Shown here piece by piece: positions 25,496 to 35,089 of a stretch of DNA of 64,000 bases; position 1 is the stretch's first letter; each line of letters opens with the position of its first letter. The notes under the pieces were generated by a model that was given only the letters and a program-made list of their open reading frames with translations, made no database searches and was not told the origin of the DNA. The position numbers were made by a program, and so were the translations under genes. This DNA comes from Streptomyces sp. HNM0575 (GTDB taxonomy: Bacteria > Actinomycetota > Actinomycetes > Streptomycetales > Streptomycetaceae): the NCBI RefSeq assembly GCF_012726265.1, contig NZ_JAASAG010000009.1, positions 301,809 to 365,808 of the forward strand. Reading direction: 5' to 3'.

Positions 25496-25770
25496 TTCGC
25501 CGCCTCCTGCGCAGCAAGCTCCCAGGGGTCGCCGAACTCCTCCTCCAGCAGCCCGAGTTCTTCGAACAGCGCGAGCGTCTGCCTCGCGGACTCCTCGTCC
25601 AGCCGCTGAAGCGCGAAGCCGACGTGGACGATGGCGTACTCCCCGGCCTTCAGGTCCGGCAGGTACTCGCAGCACACTTCCTTCGCCACGCCGCCGAAAT
25701 CGACGGTGGCCATGCGGGTGCCGTCCCGCTCCTTGATCTCCAGCACCTTGCCGGGTACCGCCAGGCACAT
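25492..25770 (-). CDS. hypC: Hydrogenase maturation chaperone HypC
   Basis: A 92-residue HypC/HupF-family chaperone. It begins with the invariant MCLAVPGK (Cys2 binds the Fe(CN)2CO unit) and has VDFGGVAKEVCCEYLP and GEYAIVHVGFALQRLDEESA. It shuttles the iron centre from HypD to the large subunit. Translationally coupled to hypD. A 66-nt gap separates it from hypF. Confidence 0.95.
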   Translation of the reverse strand: MCLAVPGKVLEIKERDGTRMATVDFGGVAKEVCCEYLPDLKAGEYAIVHVGFALQRLDEESARQTLALFEELGLLEEEFGDPWELAAQEAAK

Positions 25771-25836
25771 GGTGTCTCTCCTCGCTCCTCGGGTGGGTCT
25801 GCTCGTGAGGCGCTCGCCGACTCGCCTCGGTGCGGA

Positions 25837-28347
25837 TCAGCGGACGGCGCCGGTACGGCCGTTCGCGGCCGTACCGGCGCCGTCCACGCCCGCGTCGGCC
25901 CCGGACCGGGCCGCGATCATCAACTGGCCCAGTGCCAGCCCCCCGTCGTTGGGCGGTACGAGGCGATGGCGCAGCACGGTGAAGCCGTCCTCCCGCAGGC
26001 GTCGCGCACAGGCCGCCGACAGCAGCGAGTTGGCGAACACGCCGCCGCTGAGCGCGACCGTTCCGAGCCGGTGCCGTTCCCGCGCGGTACGGCAGACGCG
26101 CAGCACCAGCCCCGCCACGGACCGGTGGAAGCGCGCCGCAATCGCCCCGGCGGGCACACCTGCCCGTACGTCAGCCGCGATGCCCGCCAGCACCGGCGCC
26201 GGGTCGCAGGCCAGCGCCTCCCCCGCGGTCGTACGCAGCGTGAACGCCCAGTCCCTGCCGCCCGGTTCGCCGTCGCACCGCCCACCCCCGGCTCCCGCTT
26301 CCCAACCCACCGCGGCCGCCTCGAACTCCATCGCTGCCTGCGCCTCGTATCCGGCGTGGTGGCACACGCCCGCGAGCGACGCCGCCGCGTCGAAGAGCCG
26401 TCCCATGCTGGAGGTCGGCACACAGCCCAGCCCGCGCTCCAACTGCACGGCCAGCGCCTTGAGTTCGTCGTCGGGACAGGCGGCCGTGCAGGGCAGTGCG
26501 GCGTCCCACGGCAGGCCCGCCGCACGCAGGTGGGCGAGCGCCATCCGGTACGGGCGCCGCACCGCCGCGTCACCGCCGGGCAGCGGCACCGGGCTGAGAT
26601 GGGCCAGCCGCCGGTAGCCGTCGTAGTCGGCGAGCAGGAACTCCCCGCCCCACACGCTTCCGTCGTCCCCGTATCCCGTCCCGTCGAAGGCGACCCCGAT
26701 GACGGGTTCGCCGCCGTCCAGCCCGTGCTCCGCCATCACCGAGGCGACATGGGCGTGATGGTGCTGTACGCGGTGCAACGGCCGCCCGTCCGCGTTGCGT
26801 CGGGCCCAGCCCACGGAGCGGTAACCGGGATGCCGGTCCGCGGCGAGCAGCGAGGGGCGGACTCCCGTGATGCCGGTCAGCTGCCGCACCGCACCGTCGA
26901 AGGCCGTGAGCGTGGCCAGGTCGTCCATGTCGCCGACGTGCGCCGAGAGCCAGGCGTGATGGCCCTCGCCGACGCAGAAGGTGTTCTTCAAGTCGCCGCC
27001 CACGGCGAGCGCCGCCGTCACGGGCCTCGGCAGATTGACGGGGAACGGGGCGTGGCCGCGGGAGCGCCGCACCGGCAGCTGCTCCCCGTCCGTGACCCTC
27101 ACCACCGAGTCGTCGCAGGGCACTTGGATCGGCCGGTCGTGCATCAGCCAGGCGTCGGCGAGCGGTGCGAGCCGCTCAAGGGCGTCCTCGTCGGACGTGA
27201 CGATCGGCTCGCCGCCGAGGTTGCCGCTGGTCATCACGAGCAGCCGCGGACCGGGAGGGTCGCCGGGGAGGCCGAGCAGCAGATGGTGCAGCGGCGTGTA
27301 CGGCAGCATCACGCCCAAGTCCGCACTGCGCGGGGCCACTTCGGGGGCGACCGCGAGACCGCCGGGCCCGGCGGGCGCCTCCGGGTCCGTACGCCTGCGC
27401 AGCAGCACGATCGGCCGGCGGCCGCCGCTGAGCAGACCGCGCGCGACGGAGTCGAGGCACACCAGCCGCTCCACGTCCTCCAGTCGGCGTGCCATGAGCG
27501 CGAACGGCTTGTCCCCGCGGCACTTGCGCCGGCGCAGCAGCCGCACGGCATCGGAGTTCGAGGCGTCGCAGGCCAGGTGGTAGCCGCCGAGGCCCTTGAC
27601 GGCCACGACCGCGCCCTCGGCGAGCAACCGCCGTGCGGCGGCGACGGGTTCACCGTCCGCGGCCCCGCCGCCCGGCACGTGCAGCCGCAGCCGCGGACCG
27701 CAGTCGTGACAGGAGACGGGCTGCGCGTGGAAGCGCCGGTCCCTCGGGTCCGCGTACTCGTGCGCGCACCGCTCGCACATCGGGAAGCGCTCCATGGTGG
27801 TGTGGGCGCGGTCGTAGGGAAGCCCGGTGACGATGGTGAACCGGGGCCCGCAGTGCGTGCATGTGATGAAGGGGTGCCGGTGGCGCCGGTCGGCCGGATC
27901 GCTCATCTCCGCGAGGCAGTCCGCGCAGGTCGCGGTGTCGGGCGCGACGAGGGTACGGGCCGTACCGCCGCTGCCACGGGACTCCGCGATGCTGAAACCG
28001 CGCTCCCCTGCCGGGTCCATCGGCTCGTGCGTCACCGACTGGACCACGGCCAGCGGCGGGGCGTCCGTACTGATGCGGCCGCAGAACGCCGCGAGCGCGC
28101 CGGTCCCGCCCTCGACCTCGGCGACGACGCCGTCGCCGGTGTTGGCGACGTGGCCGGAGAGTCCGAGCTCCCCGGCGAGCGCGTAGACGAAGGGCCGGAA
28201 GCCCACGCCCTGTACCACTCCGCGGACGGTCACCTTCCGGCGCTCGGCCCCGGGGGCGGCCTCCGCGCTGCCGCGTTCACCGTCCGGACCCGCCGCCTCC
28301 GCCGCCCCCGTGAGGGCAGCGGTCGCGGTGCCGTGCTGCGGGTTCAC
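25837..28347 (-). CDS. hypF: Carbamoyltransferase HypF
   Basis: An 836-residue multidomain enzyme that activates carbamoyl phosphate and passes the carbamoyl group to HypE. Domains in order: acylphosphatase (VRGVVQGVGFRPFVYALA, about residues 41-58), zinc fingers (CADC, CTHC, CERC, CHDC), YrdC-like domain (KGLGGYHLACDA, TSGNLGGEPI) and Kae1-like C-terminal domain (QHHHAHVASVMAEHGL, GGVFANSLL). The GTG at 28347 overlaps the hypB stop by 4 nt; about 35 low-complexity residues precede the acylphosphatase domain. Confidence 0.93.
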   Translation of the reverse strand: MNPQHGTATAALTGAAEAAGPDGERGSAEAAPGAERRKVTVRGVVQGVGFRPFVYALAGELGLSGHVANTGDGVVAEVEGGTGALAAFCGRISTDAPPLAVVQSVTHEPMDPAGERGFSIAESRGSGGTARTLVAPDTATCADCLAEMSDPADRRHRHPFITCTHCGPRFTIVTGLPYDRAHTTMERFPMCERCAHEYADPRDRRFHAQPVSCHDCGPRLRLHVPGGGAADGEPVAAARRLLAEGAVVAVKGLGGYHLACDASNSDAVRLLRRRKCRGDKPFALMARRLEDVERLVCLDSVARGLLSGGRRPIVLLRRRTDPEAPAGPGGLAVAPEVAPRSADLGVMLPYTPLHHLLLGLPGDPPGPRLLVMTSGNLGGEPIVTSDEDALERLAPLADAWLMHDRPIQVPCDDSVVRVTDGEQLPVRRSRGHAPFPVNLPRPVTAALAVGGDLKNTFCVGEGHHAWLSAHVGDMDDLATLTAFDGAVRQLTGITGVRPSLLAADRHPGYRSVGWARRNADGRPLHRVQHHHAHVASVMAEHGLDGGEPVIGVAFDGTGYGDDGSVWGGEFLLADYDGYRRLAHLSPVPLPGGDAAVRRPYRMALAHLRAAGLPWDAALPCTAACPDDELKALAVQLERGLGCVPTSSMGRLFDAAASLAGVCHHAGYEAQAAMEFEAAAVGWEAGAGGGRCDGEPGGRDWAFTLRTTAGEALACDPAPVLAGIAADVRAGVPAGAIAARFHRSVAGLVLRVCRTARERHRLGTVALSGGVFANSLLSAACARRLREDGFTVLRHRLVPPNDGGLALGQLMIAARSGADAGVDGAGTAANGRTGAVR

Positions 28348-29207
28348 GAGTGGCTGCGTACCGGCACACCGGCGGCCGGGGCATGCGCGTGCGTATCGGG
28401 GTGCGGGTGCTGGTGCGGGTGCGAATGCGTGCCGGCATCCGGGAGCGTACGGACATGTGTGTGCCCGTACGCCGTGCCCGCGTCCGCCCCGGCACCCGAG
28501 CCGGAACCGGAGCCCGCGCCCGTGCGGGCCATGACCGGCCGGTGCACGGCGCCGCCGCCCGCGACGTCCAGCGCCCGCTCCAGCACGATGCCCACGCCGG
28601 CGCCCCGCCGTGCCGAGGTGACCACCACCTCCACCCCCGGGTTGATCTGGCGGACGTTGGCCCGGAAGGCTTCCTCGTCGAACCCCACGGCCTCCGCGAT
28701 GTCGTCCTTCGTGACCACCACCAGCTGCGCCAGCCCGAACGCCGTGGGGTACTTCAGCGGCTTGTCCTCGCCCTCCGTCACCGACGCGAGGACGACCCGC
28801 AGCGACTCCCCCAGGTCGTACGAGGCCGGGCAGACGAGGTTGCCGACGTTCTCGACGAACAGCAGCCGCGTGCCGTCGGGCAGCCAGCCCTCCAGCTGTG
28901 CCGCGAGCATGTCGGCCTCCAGGTGGCACAGCCCGTCGGTCAGCACCTGCTTGACGGGCACACCGGCACGCGCGAGGCGCTCCGCGTCGTGCTCCGTGGC
29001 GAGGTCCGCCGTCAGAGCCGCCACCGGCACCCCGCGCGAGGCGGCGAGGGCGAGCTCGGCTTCGAGCAGTTCCGTCTTCCCGCTGCCCGGACTGGAGAGC
29101 AGATTGACGACCGTGGTCCCGCGGGCGGCCAGTTCGGTGCGCAGAGCACCGGCGCGCTCGTCGTTCTTCACGAGCACCGTCTGCTGTAGATCGACGACTC
29201 GGCACAT
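28344..29207 (-). CDS. hypB: Nickel-insertion GTPase HypB with C-terminal His-rich tail
   Basis: A 287-residue SIMIBI GTPase that delivers nickel to the large subunit. The P-loop is LLSSPGSGKTELLE; switch and base-specificity motifs are visible in LFVENVGNLVCP and VVTKDD. Metal-site residues CHLEADM are present. The N-terminus (MCRVVDLQQTVL) lacks the usual His-rich region; instead the last ~40 residues hold ten His, spaced as H-x repeats, so the nickel-storage segment has moved to the C-terminus. It lies 5 nt after hypA. Confidence 0.93.
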   Translation of the reverse strand: MCRVVDLQQTVLVKNDERAGALRTELAARGTTVVNLLSSPGSGKTELLEAELALAASRGVPVAALTADLATEHDAERLARAGVPVKQVLTDGLCHLEADMLAAQLEGWLPDGTRLLFVENVGNLVCPASYDLGESLRVVLASVTEGEDKPLKYPTAFGLAQLVVVTKDDIAEAVGFDEEAFRANVRQINPGVEVVVTSARRGAGVGIVLERALDVAGGGAVHRPVMARTGAGSGSGSGAGADAGTAYGHTHVRTLPDAGTHSHPHQHPHPDTHAHAPAAGVPVRSHS

Positions 29208-29212
29208 ACGTC

Positions 29213-29614
29213 TCAGCTCTCCTCGGCGAGTACGGGCGCGGGGTGGGTGTTGCGGCCGGCCGGGTCGCCGTCCGCGTGGCGGAGGCCGGTGACCTGGAGC
29301 TCGCGCCCCGCCACCAGCTCGGTCCTGCCGCCTTCGCACTGGGGGCAGCACAGCTGCGGCGGCATGCCCGTGGCCCACTCCGCTCCGCAGGGGGCACAGC
29401 GGGCACGGCCCGGCACGAAGTCGATGAGGAGCACGGCACCTTCGAGCGGGGTGCCGGCGCAGGCGAGCTGGAAGCAGAAGCGCAGTGAGTCGGCCACCAC
29501 ACCGGCGAGTTCACCGAGCCGCAGCCGTACGGCGGTCACCTTTCCGTGCCCCTCCGCAGCGGGGGTCTCCGTCACCTGCTCCACCATCGCGACCGCGATG
29601 GACATCTCGTGCAT
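29213..29614 (-). CDS. hypA: Nickel-binding hydrogenase maturation protein HypA
   Basis: A 133-residue HypA/HybF. It begins MHEMSIAVAMVEQV (His2 and Glu3 bind nickel), has VRLRLGELAGVVADSLRFCFQ and a zinc ribbon of two CxxC pairs (CAPC at about 75, CPQC at about 92). The C-terminal ~25 residues are an extension. First gene of the minus-strand hypABFCDE operon, divergent from hhyS. Confidence 0.94.
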   Translation of the reverse strand: MHEMSIAVAMVEQVTETPAAEGHGKVTAVRLRLGELAGVVADSLRFCFQLACAGTPLEGAVLLIDFVPGRARCAPCGAEWATGMPPQLCCPQCEGGRTELVAGRELQVTGLRHADGDPAGRNTHPAPVLAEES

Positions 29615-29822
29615 CTGATCCCTCCGCTTCGCGGTTCATTACAGGCCCGGCCCCCGAGGGGGCTTCCCTGACACGCCGCCCTCCGCGGGCAAGGTGATCC
29701 GTTCGGCTCACGTGCCCCGGCGCGCTTACGTTGTGGCGTATCTACGTATATGTCAGATTTTTCAGCGGCATTGCTCTGAGAGCTGTACGGGCGGTCGGCG
29801 ACGGTGCGAAGGGATCGGTCCC
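29615..29822. promoter_or_regulatory. Divergent hyp/hhy promoter region
   Basis: 208 nt between hypA and hhyS. It contains an A/T-rich island at about 29727-29760 (TTACGTTGTGGCGTATC, then TACGTATATG and a run of T), very different from its surroundings. An inverted repeat TCAGA-N17-TCTGA (29743-29769) lies within it. I cannot pair -35 and -10 boxes convincingly, so the start points are unknown, but this is where both operons must be controlled. Confidence 0.5.
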
Positions 29823-30893
<1,071 letters not shown>

Positions 30894-30924
30894 TCAGCGA
30901 AGCGACCTGCGAGAGGAACGAGAA

Positions 30925-32724
30925 GTGGCGACCGCCCAGCAGTCCACCCGGAAGCCCGGCAGCGGGGAACGCGAACTGACCGACGTGGCCTTCGATCCCA
31001 TCACGCGGATCGTCGGCAACCTCGGCATCTACACGAAGATCGACTTCCCCGGCCGGGAGGTGGCGGAGTGCCGCAGCACCTCGTCGATCTTCCGCGGCTA
31101 CAGCGTCTTCATGAAGGGCAAGGACCCGCGGGACTCGCACTTCATCACCAGCCGCATCTGCGGGATCTGCGGCGACAACCACGCCACGTGCTCCGTCTAC
31201 GCGCAGAACATGGCGTACGGCGTGAAGCCGCCGCCGCTCGCCGACTGGATCATCAACCTCGGCGAGGCGGCCGAGTTCATGTTCGACCACACGATCTTCC
31301 AGGACAACATGGTCTTCGTCGACTACTGCGAGCGCATGGTCAGGGAGACCAACCCGAGCGTCCTGGAGCGTGCCGAGCGCACCCCCGCGCCGCGCGCCGG
31401 GTCGCACGGCCACCGCACGATCGCCGACATCATGCGCTCCTTCAACCCGTTCGAGGGCGAGACGTACAAGCAGGCGCTGGTGATGAGCCGGCTGACCCGC
31501 GAGATGTGCTGTCTGATGGAGGGCCGCCACGTCCACCCGTCGACGATCTACCCGGGCGGCGTCGGCACGGTCGCCACCCCGCAGCTGTTCACCGACTACC
31601 TGGTGCGGCTGATGCGGTGCATGGACTTCATCAAGCGCGCGGTCGCCATGAACGACGACGTCTTCGACTTCTTCTACGAGGCGCTGCCCGGCTACGAGGA
31701 GGTCGGCCGCAGACGCACGCTGCTTGCCTGTTGGGGCTGCTTCCAGGACCCCGACGTCGTCGACTACGACTACCGGACGATGAACACGTGGGGGAACTCG
31801 ATGTTCGTGACCCCCGGCATCGTCGTCGACAACGAGCTGGTGACCACCGACCTCGTCGACATCAACCTCGGCATGCGCATCCTGCTCGGCAGCAGCTACT
31901 ACGAGGACTGGACCTCCGAGGAGACGTACGTCGACCGCGATCCGCTGGGCAACCCCGTCGACAGGCGCCACCCCTGGAACCAGACGACCCTGCCGCAGCC
32001 GCAGAAGCGCGACCTGGACGGCGGCAAGTACAGCTGGGTCATGAGCCCCCGCTGGTTCGACAAGCGCACGGGCGACCACCTGGCTCTCGACACCGGCGGC
32101 GGCCCCATCGCACGGCTGTGGGCGACGGCGCTGGCCGGCAAGGTGAGCACCCCGTATGTGCGCTCCAACGGGCGCAGCGTCCAGATCGACCTCCCGAAGA
32201 CCCCGATGACGCCCGAGACACGGCTGGAGTGGAAGCCGCCGGCCTTCCCCAACACCCTGGAGCGCAACCGCGCGCGGATGTACTTCGTCGCGTACGCCGC
32301 GGGCATGGCGCTGTACTTCGTGGACCGCGCGCTCGCCGAGGTGCGCGCCGGACGCACCAAGGTCTTCGAGGACTTCAAGGTCCCCGACGAGGCCATCGGC
32401 GTCGGCTTCCACGAGGCGGTGCGCGGTGTGCTCTCCCACCACCTCGTCATCCGCGACGGCAAGATCGCCAACTACCACCCGTATCCGCCGACTCCGTGGA
32501 ACGCCAGCCCGCGCGACCACTTCGGCACTCCCGGCCCGTACGAGGACGCCGTGCAGGGCATGCCGATCTTCGAGGAGAACACCCCGGAGAACTTCAAGGG
32601 CATCGACATCATGCGCACCGTCCGCAGCTTCGACCCGTGCCTGCCGTGCGGCGTGCACATGTACCTCGGCGACGGGCGGACCGTGCGCGAGAGCCACTCG
32701 CCCACCTTCGGCGCGCACGCGTAA
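30925..32724 (+). CDS. hhyL: [NiFe] hydrogenase large subunit, group 1h
   Basis: A 599-residue catalytic subunit that oxidises H2. The two nickel-binding motifs are RICGICGDNHATC (Cys79, Cys82) and DPCLPCGVH (Cys572, Cys575, His578). The 21 residues after His578 should be removed by the maturation protease once nickel is in place. N-terminal VAFDPITRIVGNLGIYTKID is typical. The GTG start is preceded by GAGAGGA. With hhyS 31 nt upstream, it forms the core enzyme, expected to scavenge atmospheric-level H2 during starvation or sporulation. Confidence 0.94.
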   Translation: MATAQQSTRKPGSGERELTDVAFDPITRIVGNLGIYTKIDFPGREVAECRSTSSIFRGYSVFMKGKDPRDSHFITSRICGICGDNHATCSVYAQNMAYGVKPPPLADWIINLGEAAEFMFDHTIFQDNMVFVDYCERMVRETNPSVLERAERTPAPRAGSHGHRTIADIMRSFNPFEGETYKQALVMSRLTREMCCLMEGRHVHPSTIYPGGVGTVATPQLFTDYLVRLMRCMDFIKRAVAMNDDVFDFFYEALPGYEEVGRRRTLLACWGCFQDPDVVDYDYRTMNTWGNSMFVTPGIVVDNELVTTDLVDINLGMRILLGSSYYEDWTSEETYVDRDPLGNPVDRRHPWNQTTLPQPQKRDLDGGKYSWVMSPRWFDKRTGDHLALDTGGGPIARLWATALAGKVSTPYVRSNGRSVQIDLPKTPMTPETRLEWKPPAFPNTLERNRARMYFVAYAAGMALYFVDRALAEVRAGRTKVFEDFKVPDEAIGVGFHEAVRGVLSHHLVIRDGKIANYHPYPPTPWNASPRDHFGTPGPYEDAVQGMPIFEENTPENFKGIDIMRTVRSFDPCLPCGVHMYLGDGRTVRESHSPTFGAHA

Positions 32725-32735
32725 GGGCGCCGGTG

Positions 32736-33269
32736 ATGACATGGACCGAGCGCGAGGCGCGTGAACACGTCGCCCGCACCGAGGAGTTGCTGTCCGGGCT
32801 GACCGCCGTGGCCGACACCGCGGCACGCGACCGCGCACTGGACGCGCTCCAGGCACTGGCCGAGATGTACGGCGAGTGCCTGGCCCGCGTGATGGGCAGC
32901 GTGGACGAGGCCGCCCGGTCGGCACTCGCGGACGACGAACTGGTCGGCCATCTGCTTCTCGTGCACGAACTCCACCCCGAGACGGCCGGGCAGCGGGTGC
33001 GCCGCGCGCTGGAGGACGTACTGGGCGTGACGGTGGTCTCGGCCGACGAGTCGGCGGTGCGGGTGCGGATCGCCCCGCAGGGCTGCGGCTCCCCGCCGGC
33101 GGAGCAGCTGGCGCGGACCGTAAGGGACGCGGTGGCCCGGGCCGCGCCCGAGGTGCCGCGGGTGGAGACGGAGGAGGCCGCGCCGGAACCGTCGGTGATC
33201 CCGGTGGACTCGCTTTTCCGAAAGGACGGCTTCCAGGGGGCGGCAGCACAGCCCGCCGGAAAGCGGTGA
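32736..33269 (+). CDS. NifU-like accessory protein of the hydrogenase operon
   Basis: A 177-residue protein. Residues 1-95 are helical (TEELLSGLTAVADTAARDRALDALQALAEMYGECLARV..ELVGHLLLVHELHP); residues 95-145 resemble a NifU C-terminal domain (VRVRIAPQGCGSPPAEQLARTVRDAVARAAPEV). The classic CxxC iron-sulfur pair is reduced here to a single Cys (GCGSPP). It may help assemble or insert iron-sulfur clusters into hhyS. It sits 11 nt after hhyL and overlaps the next gene by 4 nt. ATG 32736 is preferred; GTG 32733 is one codon earlier. Confidence 0.75.
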   Translation: MTWTEREAREHVARTEELLSGLTAVADTAARDRALDALQALAEMYGECLARVMGSVDEAARSALADDELVGHLLLVHELHPETAGQRVRRALEDVLGVTVVSADESAVRVRIAPQGCGSPPAEQLARTVRDAVARAAPEVPRVETEEAAPEPSVIPVDSLFRKDGFQGAAAQPAGKR

Positions 33270-34096
33270 CGCCCGTGACGCCCGCGGACCGCGTGAACGC
33301 GGCGAGCGGCACGGGGACCGGCACGGCGACCGGTACGGCAAGCGATACGGCAGGCAATGCGGCCGAAAACGCAGGCGGGGCGGCGGCCGAGGCGGCACCC
33401 GGCGTGCCCGGCGGCCCGCTCCGCGCGCTGCTGCACCGCCCGCACTCGACGGGGCCCGCGCCGGGTGCCGGTGCTGCGGCCGCCGCTGAACCCGCCGAGC
33501 GCTGCGACCTGTGTGCCGCGCCGGTCCAGGACGGCCACCGTCACATGCTCGACGTACAGCGCAGCGAGGTGCTGTGCACGTGCGGACCGTGCGCGCTCCT
33601 CTTCGCGCACAGCACGGCGGGCGGCCGGACCTACAAGCTGCTGCCCGGGCGCAGGGCCGAACTGCCGGGCTTCCGCATCGACCCGATGGTCTGGGCCCGG
33701 CTCGGCGTGCCCGTGGACCTGGCCTTCTTCGTACGGGACGGGGCGACCGGGGAGGTACGGGTGGGGTATCCGAGCCCGCTCGGCGTGGCCCGTTCGGCCG
33801 TCGGTCCGGAGGTCTGGGAAGAGGTCGTACGGGGGTACCCGGAGCCGGTGGAACTCGCGGACGACGTGGAGGCGCTCCTGGTGCACCGCACGGAGGGACC
33901 GGACGGTTCCGCGCACGCCCGCGGGCGGCACTGGATCGTCCCGCTCGACGACTGCTACCGGCTCGCCGCCCTGGTCCGCACCCACTGGCGGGGGCTGTCC
34001 GGCGGCCCCGAGGTGCGCGAGCACATCGACGCGTTCTTCGCGGGACTCGCCGGAACGTCCCGCACGGCAGACGAACCGAGGAGTCAGCATGTCTGA
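33266..34096 (+). CDS. DUF5947-type hydrogenase-associated protein
   Basis: A 276-residue protein of the family I know as DUF5947, found next to actinobacterial hydrogenases. After ~75 low-complexity residues (TG and A repeats) comes a Cys cluster: CDLC, then CTCGPC about 25 residues later, which looks like a metal or iron-sulfur site. The rest is a mixed alpha/beta domain (FRIDPMVWARLGVPVDLAFFVRD, HWIVPLDDCYRLAALVRTHWRG). Its function is unknown; the Cys pattern suggests a rubredoxin-like electron carrier or maturation factor. GTG start overlaps the previous stop by 4 nt. Confidence 0.7.
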   Translation: MTPVTPADRVNAASGTGTGTATGTASDTAGNAAENAGGAAAEAAPGVPGGPLRALLHRPHSTGPAPGAGAAAAAEPAERCDLCAAPVQDGHRHMLDVQRSEVLCTCGPCALLFAHSTAGGRTYKLLPGRRAELPGFRIDPMVWARLGVPVDLAFFVRDGATGEVRVGYPSPLGVARSAVGPEVWEEVVRGYPEPVELADDVEALLVHRTEGPDGSAHARGRHWIVPLDDCYRLAALVRTHWRGLSGGPEVREHIDAFFAGLAGTSRTADEPRSQHV

Positions 34097-34298
34097 GATC
34101 AAGCTCGGCAAACCCCACGTGAGGCTCGACAAGGCGGCCCACGTGTGCGGTGTACGGCAGGGCAACCACGAAGGCTCGTACAAGCGGCAGCCCGGACACC
34201 GTCCGGACGACACCTCCACGTCCCGCAGGTCGACGGGCGTCAGCGCGAAGGCGAAGAACCCCATCGCGCCCGGCATGCCGAACCTCTCCCCCGCGTGA
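34089..34298 (+). CDS. Small hydrogenase-operon protein, 69 aa
   Basis: A basic 69-residue protein overlapping the previous gene by 8 nt and the next by 4 nt, so it is firmly embedded in the operon. Sequence starts SEIKLGKPHVRLDKAAHVCGVRQGN and has one Cys and three His (positions near 10, 18 and 26), which could bind metal. The C-terminal part is rich in Ser, Pro and Lys. I do not recognise a family. Tight coupling suggests a role in hydrogenase assembly or as a small subunit. Confidence 0.65.
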   Translation: MSEIKLGKPHVRLDKAAHVCGVRQGNHEGSYKRQPGHRPDDTSTSRRSTGVSAKAKNPIAPGMPNLSPA

Positions 34299-35089
34299 GC
34301 GCGCAGACCATGCCCGGCGCCGGTGCAGGGACCGGCGCCGGGCCGCGTACGGACCTCCCCGATCTGGACTTCGCCGTCAACGGCGCCCGCGCGGTGCGTG
34401 ACGCGGCCGTGCCGACGCTGGCCTTCCGGCTGGCGGTGAGCCGCACCGGCGGCGGCAGGGTCCGCTCGGTCTCCCTCGTCACGGACGTACGGATCGCGGT
34501 CGCGCACCGCGGATACGAGCGTGCCGACCGGCTCGTTATGGCCCGCCTCTTCGGCCAGCCGGAACAGTGGGCGACGAGCATGCGCCCTCTGACATGGGCC
34601 CGGGTCAGCACGGTCGTGCCGGCCTTCGACGAGCAGACCGAGACGGACCTGCCGGTGCCGTGCAGCCGCGACATGGACCTCGCCGTCACCTCCTACTTCC
34701 ACGGCGTGCGGGACGGCGAGGTCCCGCTGGACTTCCTCTTCAGCGGGACCGTCTTCCACGACGGGCCCGACGGGCGGCTGCGCACCGCGCAGATCTCCTG
34801 GTCCAAGGACGCCGCCTGGCGGCTGCCCGCCGAGCTGTGGCACGAGGCGACCGGCCGCTACGACCGCGGCACGAGCTGGCTGCCGCTCTCCTCCGGCACG
34901 TACGGCAGGCTCACGGCACACAGGGACCGGCACGCGCTGACCGGATGGGACGAGACGGTCGCGGACCTGCTCGCCCGCGCCGGGACCGGGACCGGCGCCG
35001 GGACCGGGACCGACGGAATCACCGGTACCGCCGCAGGCACCGATGAGACCACCGGCACCGCCGCGGGAGGTGCGGCGTGGACTCCGTAG
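34295..35089 (+). CDS. DUF6084-type hydrogenase-associated protein
   Basis: A 264-residue protein of a family I know as DUF6084, conserved in actinobacterial hhy operons. The core (about residues 22-230) reads LDFAVNGARAVRDAAVPTLAFRLAVSRTGGG, MARLFGQPEQWATSMRPLTWARV and DLPVPCSRDMDLAVTSYFHG, predicted mostly beta. The last ~40 residues are a TG repeat tail that overlaps the start of the next gene. No membrane segment. Function unknown. Confidence 0.72.
   Translation: MSAQTMPGAGAGTGAGPRTDLPDLDFAVNGARAVRDAAVPTLAFRLAVSRTGGGRVRSVSLVTDVRIAVAHRGYERADRLVMARLFGQPEQWATSMRPLTWARVSTVVPAFDEQTETDLPVPCSRDMDLAVTSYFHGVRDGEVPLDFLFSGTVFHDGPDGRLRTAQISWSKDAAWRLPAELWHEATGRYDRGTSWLPLSSGTYGRLTAHRDRHALTGWDETVADLLARAGTGTGAGTGTDGITGTAAGTDETTGTAAGGAAWTP

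Noticed and set aside
25456..29292. A very long open frame on the + strand opposite hypF and hypB.
   Set aside because: It is antisense to well-conserved hyp genes and has no recognisable domains; such frames arise from the G+C bias.
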